A DNA stretch of 64,000 nucleotides from DB1 sp049323655 (lineage in GTDB: Bacteria > Desulfobacterota > Desulfobulbia > Desulfobulbales > SURF-16): positions 46,200 to 110,199 of the forward strand of contig JBMONO010000011.1 of assembly GCA_049323655.1 (NCBI GenBank). The letters are read 5' to 3'. A program made the position numbers and the translations under genes. Position 1 is the first letter of the stretch; every line of letters starts with the position of its first letter. A model generated the notes under the pieces. That model ran no database searches, had not been told where the DNA came from, and saw nothing but the letters and a program-made list of their open reading frames with translations. Shown piece by piece: positions 34,714 through 43,715 of the stretch.

Positions 34714-35502
34714 ATGATTTCCCTGATAACCAGACTCGGTGATTCCTTTTTGTCCGCAATCCGCGAACAGGGCCGCATGGGGCTTTTTCTTCTCGCCACC
34801 CTGAAGGGAATCTTTGCCCGTCCTTTCCGGTTCCGCGAGGTTGTTCGCCAGATCGGCATCATCGGCGCCAATTCATTGGGGGTTATTTTTTTCACCGCCC
34901 TCTTCACCGGCATGGTCCTCGGCCTGCAAGGCTATTACACCCTGCGCAAGTTCGGTTCCGAGGGACTGCTCGGCTCCGCCGTCGCCTTAAGTCTCATCCG
35001 CGAGCTGGGACCGGTGCTCACCGCCCTGATGGTTACCGGACGGGCCGGTTCCGCCATGTGCGCGGAAATCGGCATCATGCGCAACTCCGAACAGCTCGAC
35101 GCCCTGGAGTGTATGGCGGTTGACCCCTTTCGCTATCTGATCACCCCGAAGTTTCTGGCCACCATGATTTCCATCCCGGCCCTGACCCAGATTTTCAATG
35201 TCGTGGGGATAGGTGGCGGCTATTTCGCCGGGGTCATCCTTCTCGGCGTCAATCCTGGCGCCTTTTATAACGGGATCGAGCAGAGCGTTGTCAATCAGGA
35301 TATTAACCTCGGCATCGTCAAATCCTTTGTTTTTGCCCTGCTGGTTGTCTGGATCTGCGCCGGCCGCGGCTATTTTGTTCATATCCTGCGCGGTGCCGGA
35401 TTCGGCGCCGAAGGGGTCAGCCGCGCCACCACCCAGGCAGTGGTGCTCTCCTCCATTTCCGTGCTGATCTGGGATTACCTCATTACCGCGATCATGTTAT
35501 GA
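34714..35502 (+). CDS. mlaE: MlaE-family ABC transporter permease
   Basis: 262 aa inner-membrane permease of the Mla system, which moves phospholipids between inner and outer membranes. Conserved FTALFTGMVLGLQGY, RELGPVLTALMVTGRAGSA and AEIGIMRNSEQLDALE (the MlaE signature loop) are present, with about five hydrophobic segments. First gene of mlaE-F-D-C-A; it ends overlapping mlaF by 4 nt (ATGA). Confidence 0.93.
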   Translation: MISLITRLGDSFLSAIREQGRMGLFLLATLKGIFARPFRFREVVRQIGIIGANSLGVIFFTALFTGMVLGLQGYYTLRKFGSEGLLGSAVALSLIRELGPVLTALMVTGRAGSAMCAEIGIMRNSEQLDALECMAVDPFRYLITPKFLATMISIPALTQIFNVVGIGGGYFAGVILLGVNPGAFYNGIEQSVVNQDINLGIVKSFVFALLVVWICAGRGYFVHILRGAGFGAEGVSRATTQAVVLSSISVLIWDYLITAIML

Positions 35503-36269
35503 GCGAGCCGATCATCGAATTTAAAAACGTTGTCAAGGCATTCGGGGCGCAACGGGTGCTGGATGGGGTTAATATCGTTTTCCCCAGGGGGAGAACAACG
35601 GTCATTGCCGGCGGCAGCGGTCAGGGGAAAAGTGTCAGTCTCAAGTTGATCCTCGGTCTGCTGCAGCCTGATAGCGGCGAGATTCTTGTCAACAACCGGG
35701 ATATTACCGGCATGAAGCGCCGGGAGCTCAACCGGGTCCGGGAGAAATTCGGTGTGCTGTTTCAGGGCGGCGCCCTGCTCGATTCCATGACGGTCTATGA
35801 AAACGTCGCCCTGCCTCTGCGGGAACGAACCCGCATGAAAGCAGGCGAGATCGATCAGCGGGTCCGGGAGATGTTGGCCCAGTTTGAACTCGACGGACAT
35901 GAAGAAAAATTTCCGGCTCAGCTCAGCGGCGGCATGCGCAAACGGGCGGGGTTGGCCAGGGCACTGATGCTCCAGCCGGAGATCATGCTCTTCGACGAGC
36001 CGACCACTGGTCTCGATCCGCTCATCACCATGGATATTTACCGGCTTTTTTTCCGGATTCAGAAACAGTTCGGCTACACCGCGATTATTGTCAGCCACGA
36101 TATCCCCAAGGTGTTCAGCCTGGCCGATCACGTGGTTTTTCTCAACCGGGGAAAGACGATTTCCTTTGCCAGCCCGGAAGAGATTTTTTTGAGTCGTGAC
36201 CCCCATATCATCTCTTTTGCCGCCGAAACCATGGGGCATGTTTACTCCAGTTCAGCGATGGAACAGTAA
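35499..36269 (+). CDS. mlaF: MlaF-family ABC transporter ATP-binding protein
   Basis: 256 aa ATPase subunit of the Mla transporter. Walker A GGSGQGKSVSL (about 37-47), Q-loop FQGGALLDSMTVYENV, ABC signature LSGGMRKRAGLARAL (about 142-156), Walker B LFDEPTTGLDP and H-loop VSHD are intact. The C-terminal tail FAAETMGHVYSSSAMEQ extends past the core. Start ATG 35499 is coupled to mlaE. Confidence 0.95.
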   Translation: MSEPIIEFKNVVKAFGAQRVLDGVNIVFPRGRTTVIAGGSGQGKSVSLKLILGLLQPDSGEILVNNRDITGMKRRELNRVREKFGVLFQGGALLDSMTVYENVALPLRERTRMKAGEIDQRVREMLAQFELDGHEEKFPAQLSGGMRKRAGLARALMLQPEIMLFDEPTTGLDPLITMDIYRLFFRIQKQFGYTAIIVSHDIPKVFSLADHVVFLNRGKTISFASPEEIFLSRDPHIISFAAETMGHVYSSSAMEQ

Positions 36270-36273
36270 GGTT

Positions 36274-36720
36274 ATGAAGAAAACCAGTCTTGAATTTTTT
36301 GTCGGAGTTTTTCTGATTGTTTCTTTTGCCACCTTTGCCTATATCTCTTTGCAGTTCGGTGAATTCTCGTTTTTCTCCCAGGGAAGAAACTATACGCTGG
36401 TGGCCGAGTTCGACAGTGTTTCCGGCCTGAAAAAGGGCGCGCAGGTATCCATTGCCGGCGTTGATGTCGGCAAGGTTTCAGCCATCCGTCTCACCGAAGA
36501 CCAGCAGGCGCGGGTCGAACTCTATCTGAACCGGGATGTGAAAATAACCGAGGATGCCATCGCCTCCATTAAAACCCAGGGCATCATCGGCGACAAGTAC
36601 ATCCGCATCAGCCAGGGCGGCTCCGATGTCTTTCTGGAAGAGGGCGGGCTGATCACCGAAACCGAATCGGCCGTTGACCTGGAAGAGCTGATCAGTAAAT
36701 ATATTTTCGGAGATATATGA
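36274..36720 (+). CDS. mlaD: MlaD-family MCE-domain lipid-binding protein
   Basis: 148 aa. One N-terminal membrane helix (EFFVGVFLIVSFATFAYISL), then an MCE domain with FDSVSGLKKGAQVSIAGVDVGKV and IKTQGIIGDKYI. It forms the periplasmic ring of the Mla complex. I start at ATG 36274, 4 nt after the mlaF stop. The tail DLEELISKYIFGDI resembles the C-terminal end of E. coli MlaD. Its stop overlaps the mlaC start. Confidence 0.94.
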   Translation: MKKTSLEFFVGVFLIVSFATFAYISLQFGEFSFFSQGRNYTLVAEFDSVSGLKKGAQVSIAGVDVGKVSAIRLTEDQQARVELYLNRDVKITEDAIASIKTQGIIGDKYIRISQGGSDVFLEEGGLITETESAVDLEELISKYIFGDI

Positions 36721-37370
36721 GCAGCGGATACGGCTGGATAAAACGGAAACGGAAACCGTTCTTTTCCTTGATTGTCTTCCTTCTCCTGGTGGTCTTACTT
36801 TATCCGTCTGCAGGCAGGGCTGGTGATGACGCCATGGAGCAGATGCGGGTTTCCATCGATCAGATACTTGCGATTCTCCGACGGGATACGCCGGCTCAGC
36901 CATGGGAGGAAAAGAAAAGAGAGATTGTCGCTGTTGTCCGACAACGTTTCGATTCTCTGGAGTTGGCCCAACGGGTGCTGGCCCAGCACTGGCGCGATCG
37001 GACGGACGATGAGCGCCGCCGTTTCGCCCAGCTTTTTTCTGATGTGCTGGAAACGACCTACATCAACAAACTGAGGTCCTACTCCGACCAGGAAATCGTT
37101 TTCAAAAAACAGCTCGTCAAGGGCGATAAGGCAATGGTATACAGCGTCATTATCAACAACAAGCAGGAGATTCCCGTTGATTACCGGCTGCAGTTGAACG
37201 GCAGCCAGTGGCTCCTGTATGATATTATTATTGAAGGCGTCAGCCTTGTGCAGAATTACCGGAAACAGTTTGATCAGATTATCAAGAAGGAAAAATACGA
37301 GGGGCTTATTCTGCGGATGGAAGAAAAAATACGGGAAAACCGGGAAAGGGACAGAACGATCGATGCCTGA
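36717..37370 (+). CDS. mlaC: MlaC-family periplasmic phospholipid-binding protein
   Basis: 217 aa. N-terminal signal sequence (FFSLIVFLLLVVLLYPSAGRA), then the Ttg2D/MlaC fold with FAQLFSDVLETTYINKLRSY and VDYRLQLNGSQWLLYDIIIEGVSL. It shuttles phospholipid between MlaA and the MlaFEDB-type complex across the periplasm. The start ATG overlaps the mlaD stop (ATGA), so it is tightly coupled. Confidence 0.92.
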   Translation: MSSGYGWIKRKRKPFFSLIVFLLLVVLLYPSAGRAGDDAMEQMRVSIDQILAILRRDTPAQPWEEKKREIVAVVRQRFDSLELAQRVLAQHWRDRTDDERRRFAQLFSDVLETTYINKLRSYSDQEIVFKKQLVKGDKAMVYSVIINNKQEIPVDYRLQLNGSQWLLYDIIIEGVSLVQNYRKQFDQIIKKEKYEGLILRMEEKIRENRERDRTIDA

Positions 37371-38199
37371 AAAAGAGGGGAGGGGGAAAGATTTGTTCCG
37401 GATCAGGGCGCTCATCGGCACGCTGATCGTGCTGATTGCCTTTGTCTGCCTGGCTCCGGCAGAGGATGGCCGTACGTTTCCCGTTGCATGGGGCGGGCTG
37501 GTCCGTGCGGCTGAAACGGATGTTCTTGATGATGAATTCGATGATGAATTCGCCCGGGAAGAGATCGTCGTCAGTGACCCGCTGGAGCCGGTCAACCGCG
37601 TTTTTTTTCATTTCAACGACAAGCTCTATTTCTGGGCACTGAAACCGCTGGCCCGGGCTTACGGCACCTTTATTCCGGAGGATTTCCGTATCTGCATCCG
37701 CAACGCCTTTCACAATGTGTTGTTCCCGGTGCGTTTTGCCAACAATATCCTGCAGGGCAAATTCGCCAATGCCGGCATTGAATTTTCCCGTTTCTGCATC
37801 AATACCACGGTCGGAATCGCCGGTTTGGGGGATCCGGCCCGGGATGTCTTTCACCTGGAACGGAAGGATGAAGATTTCGGACAGACGCTTGGTTTCTGGG
37901 GGATCGACAACGGTCTCTATTTCTGCTGGCCGATTCTGGGACCTTCGACACTGCGCGATACGGCAGGGTTTGTCGGTGATTCCTACCTCAATCCCCTGGC
38001 AATTGTCATGGAACACGATCCGGAGGGGGGACTTGCTCTGAGCGGGGGGGAGCGTATCAACAGCACCTCACTGGTGCTGGGCGATTACGAATCTTTCAAG
38101 GAATCTTCCTTTGATCCCTATGTCTCCCTGCGGGACGCCTATGTCCAGCATCGGCGCAGCAAGATCGCGGACAACGGCGGCAAGGACTCCGTTTACTGA
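37363..38199 (+). CDS. mlaA: MlaA/VacJ-family outer-membrane lipid asymmetry protein
   Basis: 278 aa from ATG 37363, overlapping the mlaC end by 8 nt. A hydrophobic N-terminal segment is followed by an acidic stretch and then the VacJ core: DPLEPVNRVFFHFNDKLYFW, FANNILQGKFANAG, RFCINTTVGIAGLGDPA, ILGPSTLRDTAG. E. coli MlaA is a lipoprotein; here the Cys in IAFVCLA is not in a good lipobox, so membrane attachment may differ. It extracts misplaced phospholipid from the outer leaflet. Confidence 0.92.
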   Translation: MPEKEGRGKDLFRIRALIGTLIVLIAFVCLAPAEDGRTFPVAWGGLVRAAETDVLDDEFDDEFAREEIVVSDPLEPVNRVFFHFNDKLYFWALKPLARAYGTFIPEDFRICIRNAFHNVLFPVRFANNILQGKFANAGIEFSRFCINTTVGIAGLGDPARDVFHLERKDEDFGQTLGFWGIDNGLYFCWPILGPSTLRDTAGFVGDSYLNPLAIVMEHDPEGGLALSGGERINSTSLVLGDYESFKESSFDPYVSLRDAYVQHRRSKIADNGGKDSVY

Positions 38200-38206
38200 G
38201 AGGTAT

Positions 38207-38695
38207 ATGAAAACACAAACAGAGACGCCGCCGTCATCGGCTCCCGATGCCGCTGCCCTTTCCCATCGGTTTGGCGCATGTCTCAACGGCTTTTCCGTTG
38301 CCGAGATTGCCAGGATTCAGCCGTATCTGCATGACCGTTTTTGTCCGCAGGGAACCGATCTCTGGCAGGAGAACGACGTGGCTGATTTTACCGGTTTTCT
38401 TTTTCAGGGCAAACTGACGGTGAAGCGGGGGGGGCGATTTCCCGGAAAATTCATCCTTCTCGCCGTTCTCGAACCGGGGGCGGTTTTTGGTGAATCGGCC
38501 ATTGCCGGCGGCCGGAAAAGAAGCGCCATCGTCACTGCCGGGGAAGACTGTCATTATCTGGCATTATCCGCCACCGACAGCGACCGACTGTTTGCCGCGG
38601 AGCCGGAACTTGGCATCCGGCTGCTGCAGAATATTCTTGCCGTTGCCGGCAGTCGACTGAGCCGGGCTGGCGAGCGGCTCGCCGAACTGCTATAG
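38207..38695 (+). CDS. Cyclic nucleotide-binding-domain protein
   Basis: 162 aa from ATG 38207, with GAGAGG upstream and 7 nt after mlaA. A Crp-type cNMP-binding beta roll covers most of the protein (LFQGKLTVKRGG, LLAVLEPGAVFGESAIAGGRKRSA, a phosphate-binding-cassette-like GES). There is no helix-turn-helix, so it is not a transcription factor of Crp type. Last gene of the mla operon; it may regulate lipid transport through protein contact. Ligand unknown. Confidence 0.82.
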   Translation: MKTQTETPPSSAPDAAALSHRFGACLNGFSVAEIARIQPYLHDRFCPQGTDLWQENDVADFTGFLFQGKLTVKRGGRFPGKFILLAVLEPGAVFGESAIAGGRKRSAIVTAGEDCHYLALSATDSDRLFAAEPELGIRLLQNILAVAGSRLSRAGERLAELL

Positions 38696-38771
38696 GCAGG
38701 TGCTGCGTCCCTCTCCCTTCATATCCCCATTTCTCATTTCCCGTTCTTCTTTCCCCGTTTAGCAAAAGAAC

Positions 38772-38799
38772 TTGACAAGAAATTAATTTTATTTATAGT
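38772..38799 (+). promoter_or_regulatory. Candidate promoter of the DUF177-rpmF-fatty acid block
   Basis: TTGACA (38772-38777), 16-nt AT-rich spacer, TATAGT (38794-38799), 45 bases before the GTG start of the DUF177 gene. One of the best matches to the sigma-70 consensus in the window. Confidence 0.7.
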
Positions 38800-38843
38800 T
38801 TCTTGTTTCTTTGCCATGCAAAGAAGTGTATCGGAGTGCGGGT

Positions 38844-39356
38844 GTGAAAAGAATAGATATTTATGAAATCCCTGATGAGGGTCTTTCGCTGCACCTTGAA
38901 GATGGCGACTGGATCCCCCCTGATGTCGAACAGCACGGGCCGGCGTCGGCTGACGTGCATCTGCAGCGAACCGAAAAGCGGGTCATGGTTTCCGGTATTT
39001 TCTCGGTTCCCGTCGTCCATGTCTGTGATCGCTGCCTGCAAGAGTTTGAGCGGGCCGTGACAGGCACTTTTACCGTTGACCTCGAACTCCTTGACGAGGG
39101 GGTGCCGGCGGAGAAGGTCGACATGGATCATTTCTGCCATGAAGGAGAAATGGACATGGATTTTCTGCAGGGCAGCTTGATCGATATTGTTGATATCCTG
39201 CAACAGCAGGTCTATCTGGCCATGCCCATGAAAAAATTGTGCGCGGAGCAGTGCCGTGGCATCTGCAGCGGCTGCGGCGCGAACCTCAATGCCGAGCCGT
39301 GCCGATGCAAGGCGGGAAGCGATACCCCCTTTGCCGTGCTGGCAAGACTGAAGTAA
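38844..39356 (+). CDS. DUF177 (YceD-like) protein
   Basis: 170 aa from GTG 38844, which has GGAG 7 nt upstream; the open frame begins at TTG 38811. DUF177 marks include VCDRCLQEFERAVTGTFTVDLEL and the Cys-rich CAEQCRGICSGCGANLN...PCRC. The family (23S rRNA accumulation protein YceD in E. coli) is nearly always directly upstream of rpmF, as here. Probably assists large-subunit assembly; the two CxxC pairs probably bind zinc. Confidence 0.9.
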   Translation: MKRIDIYEIPDEGLSLHLEDGDWIPPDVEQHGPASADVHLQRTEKRVMVSGIFSVPVVHVCDRCLQEFERAVTGTFTVDLELLDEGVPAEKVDMDHFCHEGEMDMDFLQGSLIDIVDILQQQVYLAMPMKKLCAEQCRGICSGCGANLNAEPCRCKAGSDTPFAVLARLK

Positions 39357-39413
39357 ACGGAGCTTGTGAGTTATCATTTTTTTTACCATACATCGTAGTC
39401 TGGAGGAAAGATC

Positions 39414-39605
39414 ATGGCATTACCAAAGAGAAGACATTCCCATTCCCGTACCAGGAAACGTCGTGCGCATGATGCGTTGACTGCGCCGTGCATTGCCAAA
39501 TGCGACTCCTGCGGCGAGCCGAAAATGCCCCATAGACTCTGTTCCGGTTGCGGGTCCTACAAGGGGCGCACCGTCATTGAGCTTGGTGATGAGGAGCTGG
39601 ATTAA
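39414..39605 (+). CDS. rpmF: 50S ribosomal protein L32
   Basis: 63 aa: MALPKRRHSHSRTRKRRAHD at the start and two CxxC pairs (CDSCGEPKMPHRLCSGCG), the zinc-binding form of L32. GGAGG precedes ATG 39414. Sits between the DUF177 gene and plsX, as in many bacteria. Confidence 0.97.
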   Translation: MALPKRRHSHSRTRKRRAHDALTAPCIAKCDSCGEPKMPHRLCSGCGSYKGRTVIELGDEELD

Positions 39606-39712
39606 CAAAAGGTCGTCAGGGAAGGAAGGCGGAGCGGTTTTGATGTGACGCGGGACAGGAGTTCGCTGCCGGATATCGTCAACCGTGATTCCGGAACCTA
39701 AGGAGAAGGTCT

Positions 39713-40747
39713 GTGCGGATAGCTCTTGATGCCATGGGAAGCGACCGTGGTCCTGCGGAAATGGTGGCTGGAGCTGCACTGGCTGTCCAGGCGGCGGATG
39801 TTCGCGTCACGCTGATCGGCAATGAACAGGAGATCCGGGCGGCGGTGGCGGCGGAGGGGATAGCTGAGCTGGTGGATATCGTGCCGGCCACCCAGATCGT
39901 CACCATGAACGACTCGCCCATCGAGGCGATCCGCAAAAAAAAAGACTCTTCCATTGTCGTTGCCTTTGAGCTGCTGAAAAAGGGTGAGGTTGACGCCGTT
40001 GTCAGCCCGGGAAATTCCGGCGCGGTCATGGCGGCGGCCATCAAATTTCTCGGCCGGCTCAAGGACGTATCCCGGCCGGGCATCGCCAGTGTGTTTCCAA
40101 CCCTCAAAGGTCCGGTAGTTGTCATGGATGTCGGCGCCAATGTCGATTGTCGCCCCAAGCATCTCCTGCAATTCGCCATCATGGCCTCGGCCTTTTCCCG
40201 CGTCATGTTCGGTCTGGAAAGTCCCCGGGTCGGGCTGCTCAGCATCGGTGAAGAGGGCGGTAAAGGCAATGCCCTGGTTAAAAGCACCCATGGACTGCTT
40301 GCCGCCAGCCCCTTGAATTATATCGGTAACGTCGAGGGGCGGGACACCTTTACCGGCGATGTGGACGTCATTGTCTGTGACGGTTTTGTCGGCAATGTCT
40401 GTCTGAAACTGAGTGAAGGGCTGGCGGAGGCGATTCTGTCCATGCTGCGTGATGAAATCAGTAAAACCATGAAGGCGAAACTCGGCTATTATTTTGCCAG
40501 AGATGCCTTCATGAATTTCCGCAAACGGGTCGATTACGCCGAATACGGTGGCGCACCTCTCCTGGGCCTGAACGGCACCGGAGTTATCTGCCATGGCAGG
40601 TCGAACCGATTGGCGATTAAGAACGCCATTCGTGTTGCCGATGAACTCGTACGCAACAGGGTCAATGATCATATCCTCACCATGCTTGAACATACAGACA
40701 CTACAGCGGACATCGATCCCGGCGAGACCGCGGACGGGGCGGCATAA
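39713..40747 (+). CDS. plsX: Phosphate acyltransferase PlsX
   Basis: 344 aa. Converts acyl-ACP to acyl-phosphate, feeding membrane phospholipid synthesis. N-terminal RIALDAMGSDRGPAEMVAGA, middle VSPGNSGAVMAAA and IASVFPT, and C-terminal LGLNGTGVICHGRSN fit the family. Start GTG 39713 with AAGGAGAAGG upstream. It ends directly before fabH. Confidence 0.95.
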   Translation: MRIALDAMGSDRGPAEMVAGAALAVQAADVRVTLIGNEQEIRAAVAAEGIAELVDIVPATQIVTMNDSPIEAIRKKKDSSIVVAFELLKKGEVDAVVSPGNSGAVMAAAIKFLGRLKDVSRPGIASVFPTLKGPVVVMDVGANVDCRPKHLLQFAIMASAFSRVMFGLESPRVGLLSIGEEGGKGNALVKSTHGLLAASPLNYIGNVEGRDTFTGDVDVIVCDGFVGNVCLKLSEGLAEAILSMLRDEISKTMKAKLGYYFARDAFMNFRKRVDYAEYGGAPLLGLNGTGVICHGRSNRLAIKNAIRVADELVRNRVNDHILTMLEHTDTTADIDPGETADGAA

Positions 40748-41725
40748 ATGATGCGGATGGCTGTCATCGGCACCGGTTCCGCTTTGCCCGACCGGATTCT
40801 TTCCAATGCCGATCTGGAAAAGATGGTTGATACCAGCGATGAATGGATCACCACCCGCACCGGCATCAAAAATCGTCGCATCGCCACAAGCGGAGAGGAG
40901 ACTTCCAAACTTGCAGCTGCCGCCGGTCGACGCGCCCTGGAAATGGCCGGGATTTCCGCCGCTGCCCTTGACATCATAATTGTCGGCACCATTACCTCGG
41001 AAATCGGTATGCCCTCCTGCGCCTGTCTCGTCCAGAAGGAGCTTGGCGCGACCAATGCCTTTGCCTTCGATCTCAATGCCGCCTGCTCCGGATTCCTCTA
41101 TTCCCTCGATCTGGCAGAAAAATACATTAAGGTTGATCCCGGGCGGACGATCCTGGTCATCGGCGCGGAAACCCTGTCCACCCGGGTCAACTGGCAGGAT
41201 CGCAACACTTGTGTCCTTTTCGGCGACGGCGCCGGAGCCTGTGTTGTCACCGGGTCCAACTCGGGACGCGGGATGCTCGCCGGTCGCCTTTTTTCCGACG
41301 GCAGCTTGTACGAGCTGCTCTTCATGAACAGCGCCCCCAGCATGAACAGGGACCTGCAGCAGCCTGACTATGATGGTTCGTATATCAAAATGGCTGGCCG
41401 TGATGTCTTCAAGCATGCCGTCCGTTCCATGGAAGATGCAGTGAGGAGCGTCCTGGTCCAGGAGCAGCTTGCCATTTCCGACGTGAGTCTCATTATCCCT
41501 CATCAGGCCAATATCAGAATCCTCCAGAGTCTGGCCGACAGACTGGCGATCCCACTCGAAAAAATCTACATTAATCTCGATAAATATGGTAATACATCGG
41601 CGGCGAGCATCCCCATTGCGCTGGACGAGGCGAACCGCGAGGGACGTATTCGAGAAGGAGAGTATCTCCTCCTCTGTGCTTTTGGCGGGGGGTTTACTTG
41701 GGGGGCGGCCCTGTTTCGGTGGTAA
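40748..41725 (+). CDS. fabH: 3-oxoacyl-ACP synthase III (FabH)
   Basis: 325 aa initiating condensing enzyme of type II fatty acid synthesis, joining acetyl-CoA and malonyl-ACP. Catalytic triad motifs: Cys in LNAACSGFLYSL, His in IIPHQANIRI, Asn in GNTSAASIP. TRTGIKNRRI and the C-terminal GGGFTWGAALFRW are typical. It follows the plsX stop with no gap. Confidence 0.96.
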   Translation: MMRMAVIGTGSALPDRILSNADLEKMVDTSDEWITTRTGIKNRRIATSGEETSKLAAAAGRRALEMAGISAAALDIIIVGTITSEIGMPSCACLVQKELGATNAFAFDLNAACSGFLYSLDLAEKYIKVDPGRTILVIGAETLSTRVNWQDRNTCVLFGDGAGACVVTGSNSGRGMLAGRLFSDGSLYELLFMNSAPSMNRDLQQPDYDGSYIKMAGRDVFKHAVRSMEDAVRSVLVQEQLAISDVSLIIPHQANIRILQSLADRLAIPLEKIYINLDKYGNTSAASIPIALDEANREGRIREGEYLLLCAFGGGFTWGAALFRW

Positions 41726-41778
41726 TCGAAGTGAATGCCTGTGTTTGATTGACCCGCATTGAGTTGAAGGAGCAGACA

Positions 41779-42927
41779 GTGGATTATTTTTTGACCGAAG
41801 AACAGCAGATGATTGTGGATGTTGCCAGGAAGATCACCGACGAACTGATCATTCCCCAACGTGCCCACCTTGACGAGACCGAGGAATTTCCCCGGGAGAT
41901 CCTTGACGCCGTTGCCAAAGCCGATCTGTTCGGCCTCTACATTCCGGAGCAATACGGCGGATTCGGCGGTGGAACCTTTGATATTGTCCTCGCCCTTGAA
42001 CAGTTCGGTCGCGGCTGCGTCGGCGTGGCGACCGCTTTTGCCGCCAGCGCCCTGGGCGCTTTTCCCATCCTGCTCAGCGGCAGCGACGAGATGAAACAAC
42101 GCTATCTGCCTGATATCGCTACCGGCGCCAAAAAGGCCGCCTTTGCCCTGACCGAAGCCAATGCAGGGTCCGATGCCTCCGGCATCCAGACCACCGCCGT
42201 GCTCGACGGCGATCACTGGGTCCTGAACGGCACCAAGCAGTGGATCACCAATGCCGGCGAGGCCCAGATCTACACGGTGGTGGCTTTGACAGACAAGGCC
42301 AAGGGGCCCCGCGGTGCCTCGATGTTTGTGGTGGAGGATACAGATCCCGGTTTTTCTTATGGTGCCAAGGAGAAGAAGCTCGGCATCCGAGCCTCATCCA
42401 CCCGGGAGCTGATCTTCAAGGATTGTCGTATTCCCAAGGATCGTCTCATTGGCCGCCAGGGTACCGGTTTTATCACGGTGATGAAAACACTGGATAAATC
42501 ACGACCCGGCATCGCCATTCTCGGCGTCGGCCTCGGTCAGGCGGCACTGGATGAGGCAGTGGTCTACGCCAAGCAACGGGTCCAGTTCGGCAAACCGATC
42601 ATTTCCTTCCAGGCGATTCAACACATGTTGGCTGATATGGCGATTCAGATTGAAGCGGCCCGTTCCCTGGTCTATACCGCCGCCAAGCATATCGACGCCC
42701 ATCCCAAGGATATGTCCAAGGCATCTTCCATGTGCAAGGTATTCGCCACTGATGTGGCAATGAAGGTGACGGTCGATGCGGTGCAGGTGCTGGGGGGGTA
42801 TGGCTATATGCGCGATTATCCGGTTGAAAAGATGATGCGCGATGCGAAAATACTTCAGATCTACGAAGGCACCAACCAGATCCAGCGCAATGTCGTCGGT
42901 CAGGAGCTGAACAAGGAGTATACATAG
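41779..42927 (+). CDS. Acyl-CoA dehydrogenase
   Basis: 382 aa from GTG 41779 (AAGGAG 6 nt upstream); the frame is open 10 codons further but without a ribosome-binding site. FAD-binding and substrate motifs are standard: FALTEANAGSDASGIQTTA, KQWITNAG, DKSRPGIAILGVGLGQAALDEA, and the catalytic Glu in LQIYEGTNQIQRNV, the butyryl/short-chain type position. It is followed 4 nt later by etfB and then etfA, its probable electron acceptors. Position inside a fatty-acid synthesis operon, where fabD is often found, is unusual. Substrate length is not predictable. Confidence 0.93.
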   Translation: MDYFLTEEQQMIVDVARKITDELIIPQRAHLDETEEFPREILDAVAKADLFGLYIPEQYGGFGGGTFDIVLALEQFGRGCVGVATAFAASALGAFPILLSGSDEMKQRYLPDIATGAKKAAFALTEANAGSDASGIQTTAVLDGDHWVLNGTKQWITNAGEAQIYTVVALTDKAKGPRGASMFVVEDTDPGFSYGAKEKKLGIRASSTRELIFKDCRIPKDRLIGRQGTGFITVMKTLDKSRPGIAILGVGLGQAALDEAVVYAKQRVQFGKPIISFQAIQHMLADMAIQIEAARSLVYTAAKHIDAHPKDMSKASSMCKVFATDVAMKVTVDAVQVLGGYGYMRDYPVEKMMRDAKILQIYEGTNQIQRNVVGQELNKEYT

Positions 42928-42931
42928 GCTG

Positions 42932-43711
42932 ATGAAGATCATTGTCTGTATGAAACAGGTTCCGGACGCCAAGGACGTTCGTCTTGATCCGAAGACGAAC
43001 ACCTTGTCCAGGGAAGGGGTGCAGTCCATCATCAACCCCTTTGACCGGCACGCCCTGGAAGAGGCGGTGCGGGTCAAGGAGCAGCTCGGCGGCACGGTGA
43101 CGGCCCTGACCATGGGGCCGCCCCAGGCAGCGGAGATTCTGCGTGAAGCGGTTTCCTGCGGCGCCGACGATGCGGTACTTGTCTCTGATCGCGCCTTTGC
43201 CGGCGCCGACACCCTGGCCACCACCTACACCCTGGCCGCGGTGATCAGAAAAATCGGCGGCGCGGACCTCATCTTCTGCGGTAAACAGGCCATTGACGGC
43301 GATACCGCTCAGGTCGGACCGGGGCTTGCTGTGCGGATGAACATGCCGTATATCACCTGTGTGCGCAAGGTGGTGGAAGCCGACAGCAGAAGCTTTGTTG
43401 TCGAACGGCTGATGGATGACGGTTATGACGAGGTCGAGGTGCCGTTGCCGGCCCTCTTTACCGTGGTCAAGGAGATCAACGAACCGCGGCTGCCTTCATT
43501 GAAGGGCAAGATGAAGGCCAAGAAGCTGGAGATCACCACCATGACGGCAGCGGATATCGATGCCGATGTGAACCAGCTCGGCCTGAAAGGCTCACCCACC
43601 TGGGTTGTCAAGGTGTTTCCGCCTCAGTTGCACGGTGAGCGGGTCATGCTGGAGGGAACAGTGGACGAAAAGGTCGAACAGCTGGCCGCAAAACTGCTGG
43701 AATGGTGCTGA
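42932..43711 (+). CDS. etfB: Electron transfer flavoprotein beta subunit
   Basis: 259 aa. Begins MKIIVCMKQVPDAKDVRLDP and contains FCGKQAIDGDTAQVGPGLA and VPLPALFTVVKEINEPRLPSLKGKMKAKK, the EtfB signature. Binds AMP or FAD according to the ETF type. It lies between the acyl-CoA dehydrogenase and etfA, each within a few bases. Confidence 0.95.
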   Translation: MKIIVCMKQVPDAKDVRLDPKTNTLSREGVQSIINPFDRHALEEAVRVKEQLGGTVTALTMGPPQAAEILREAVSCGADDAVLVSDRAFAGADTLATTYTLAAVIRKIGGADLIFCGKQAIDGDTAQVGPGLAVRMNMPYITCVRKVVEADSRSFVVERLMDDGYDEVEVPLPALFTVVKEINEPRLPSLKGKMKAKKLEITTMTAADIDADVNQLGLKGSPTWVVKVFPPQLHGERVMLEGTVDEKVEQLAAKLLEWC

Positions 43712-43715
43712 CGCT

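Noticed and set aside
39698..41503. Long minus-strand open frame (about 600 codons) opposite plsX and fabH
   Set aside because: It is the mirror of two clear genes with GC-rich third positions, has no family motifs and no ribosome-binding site.
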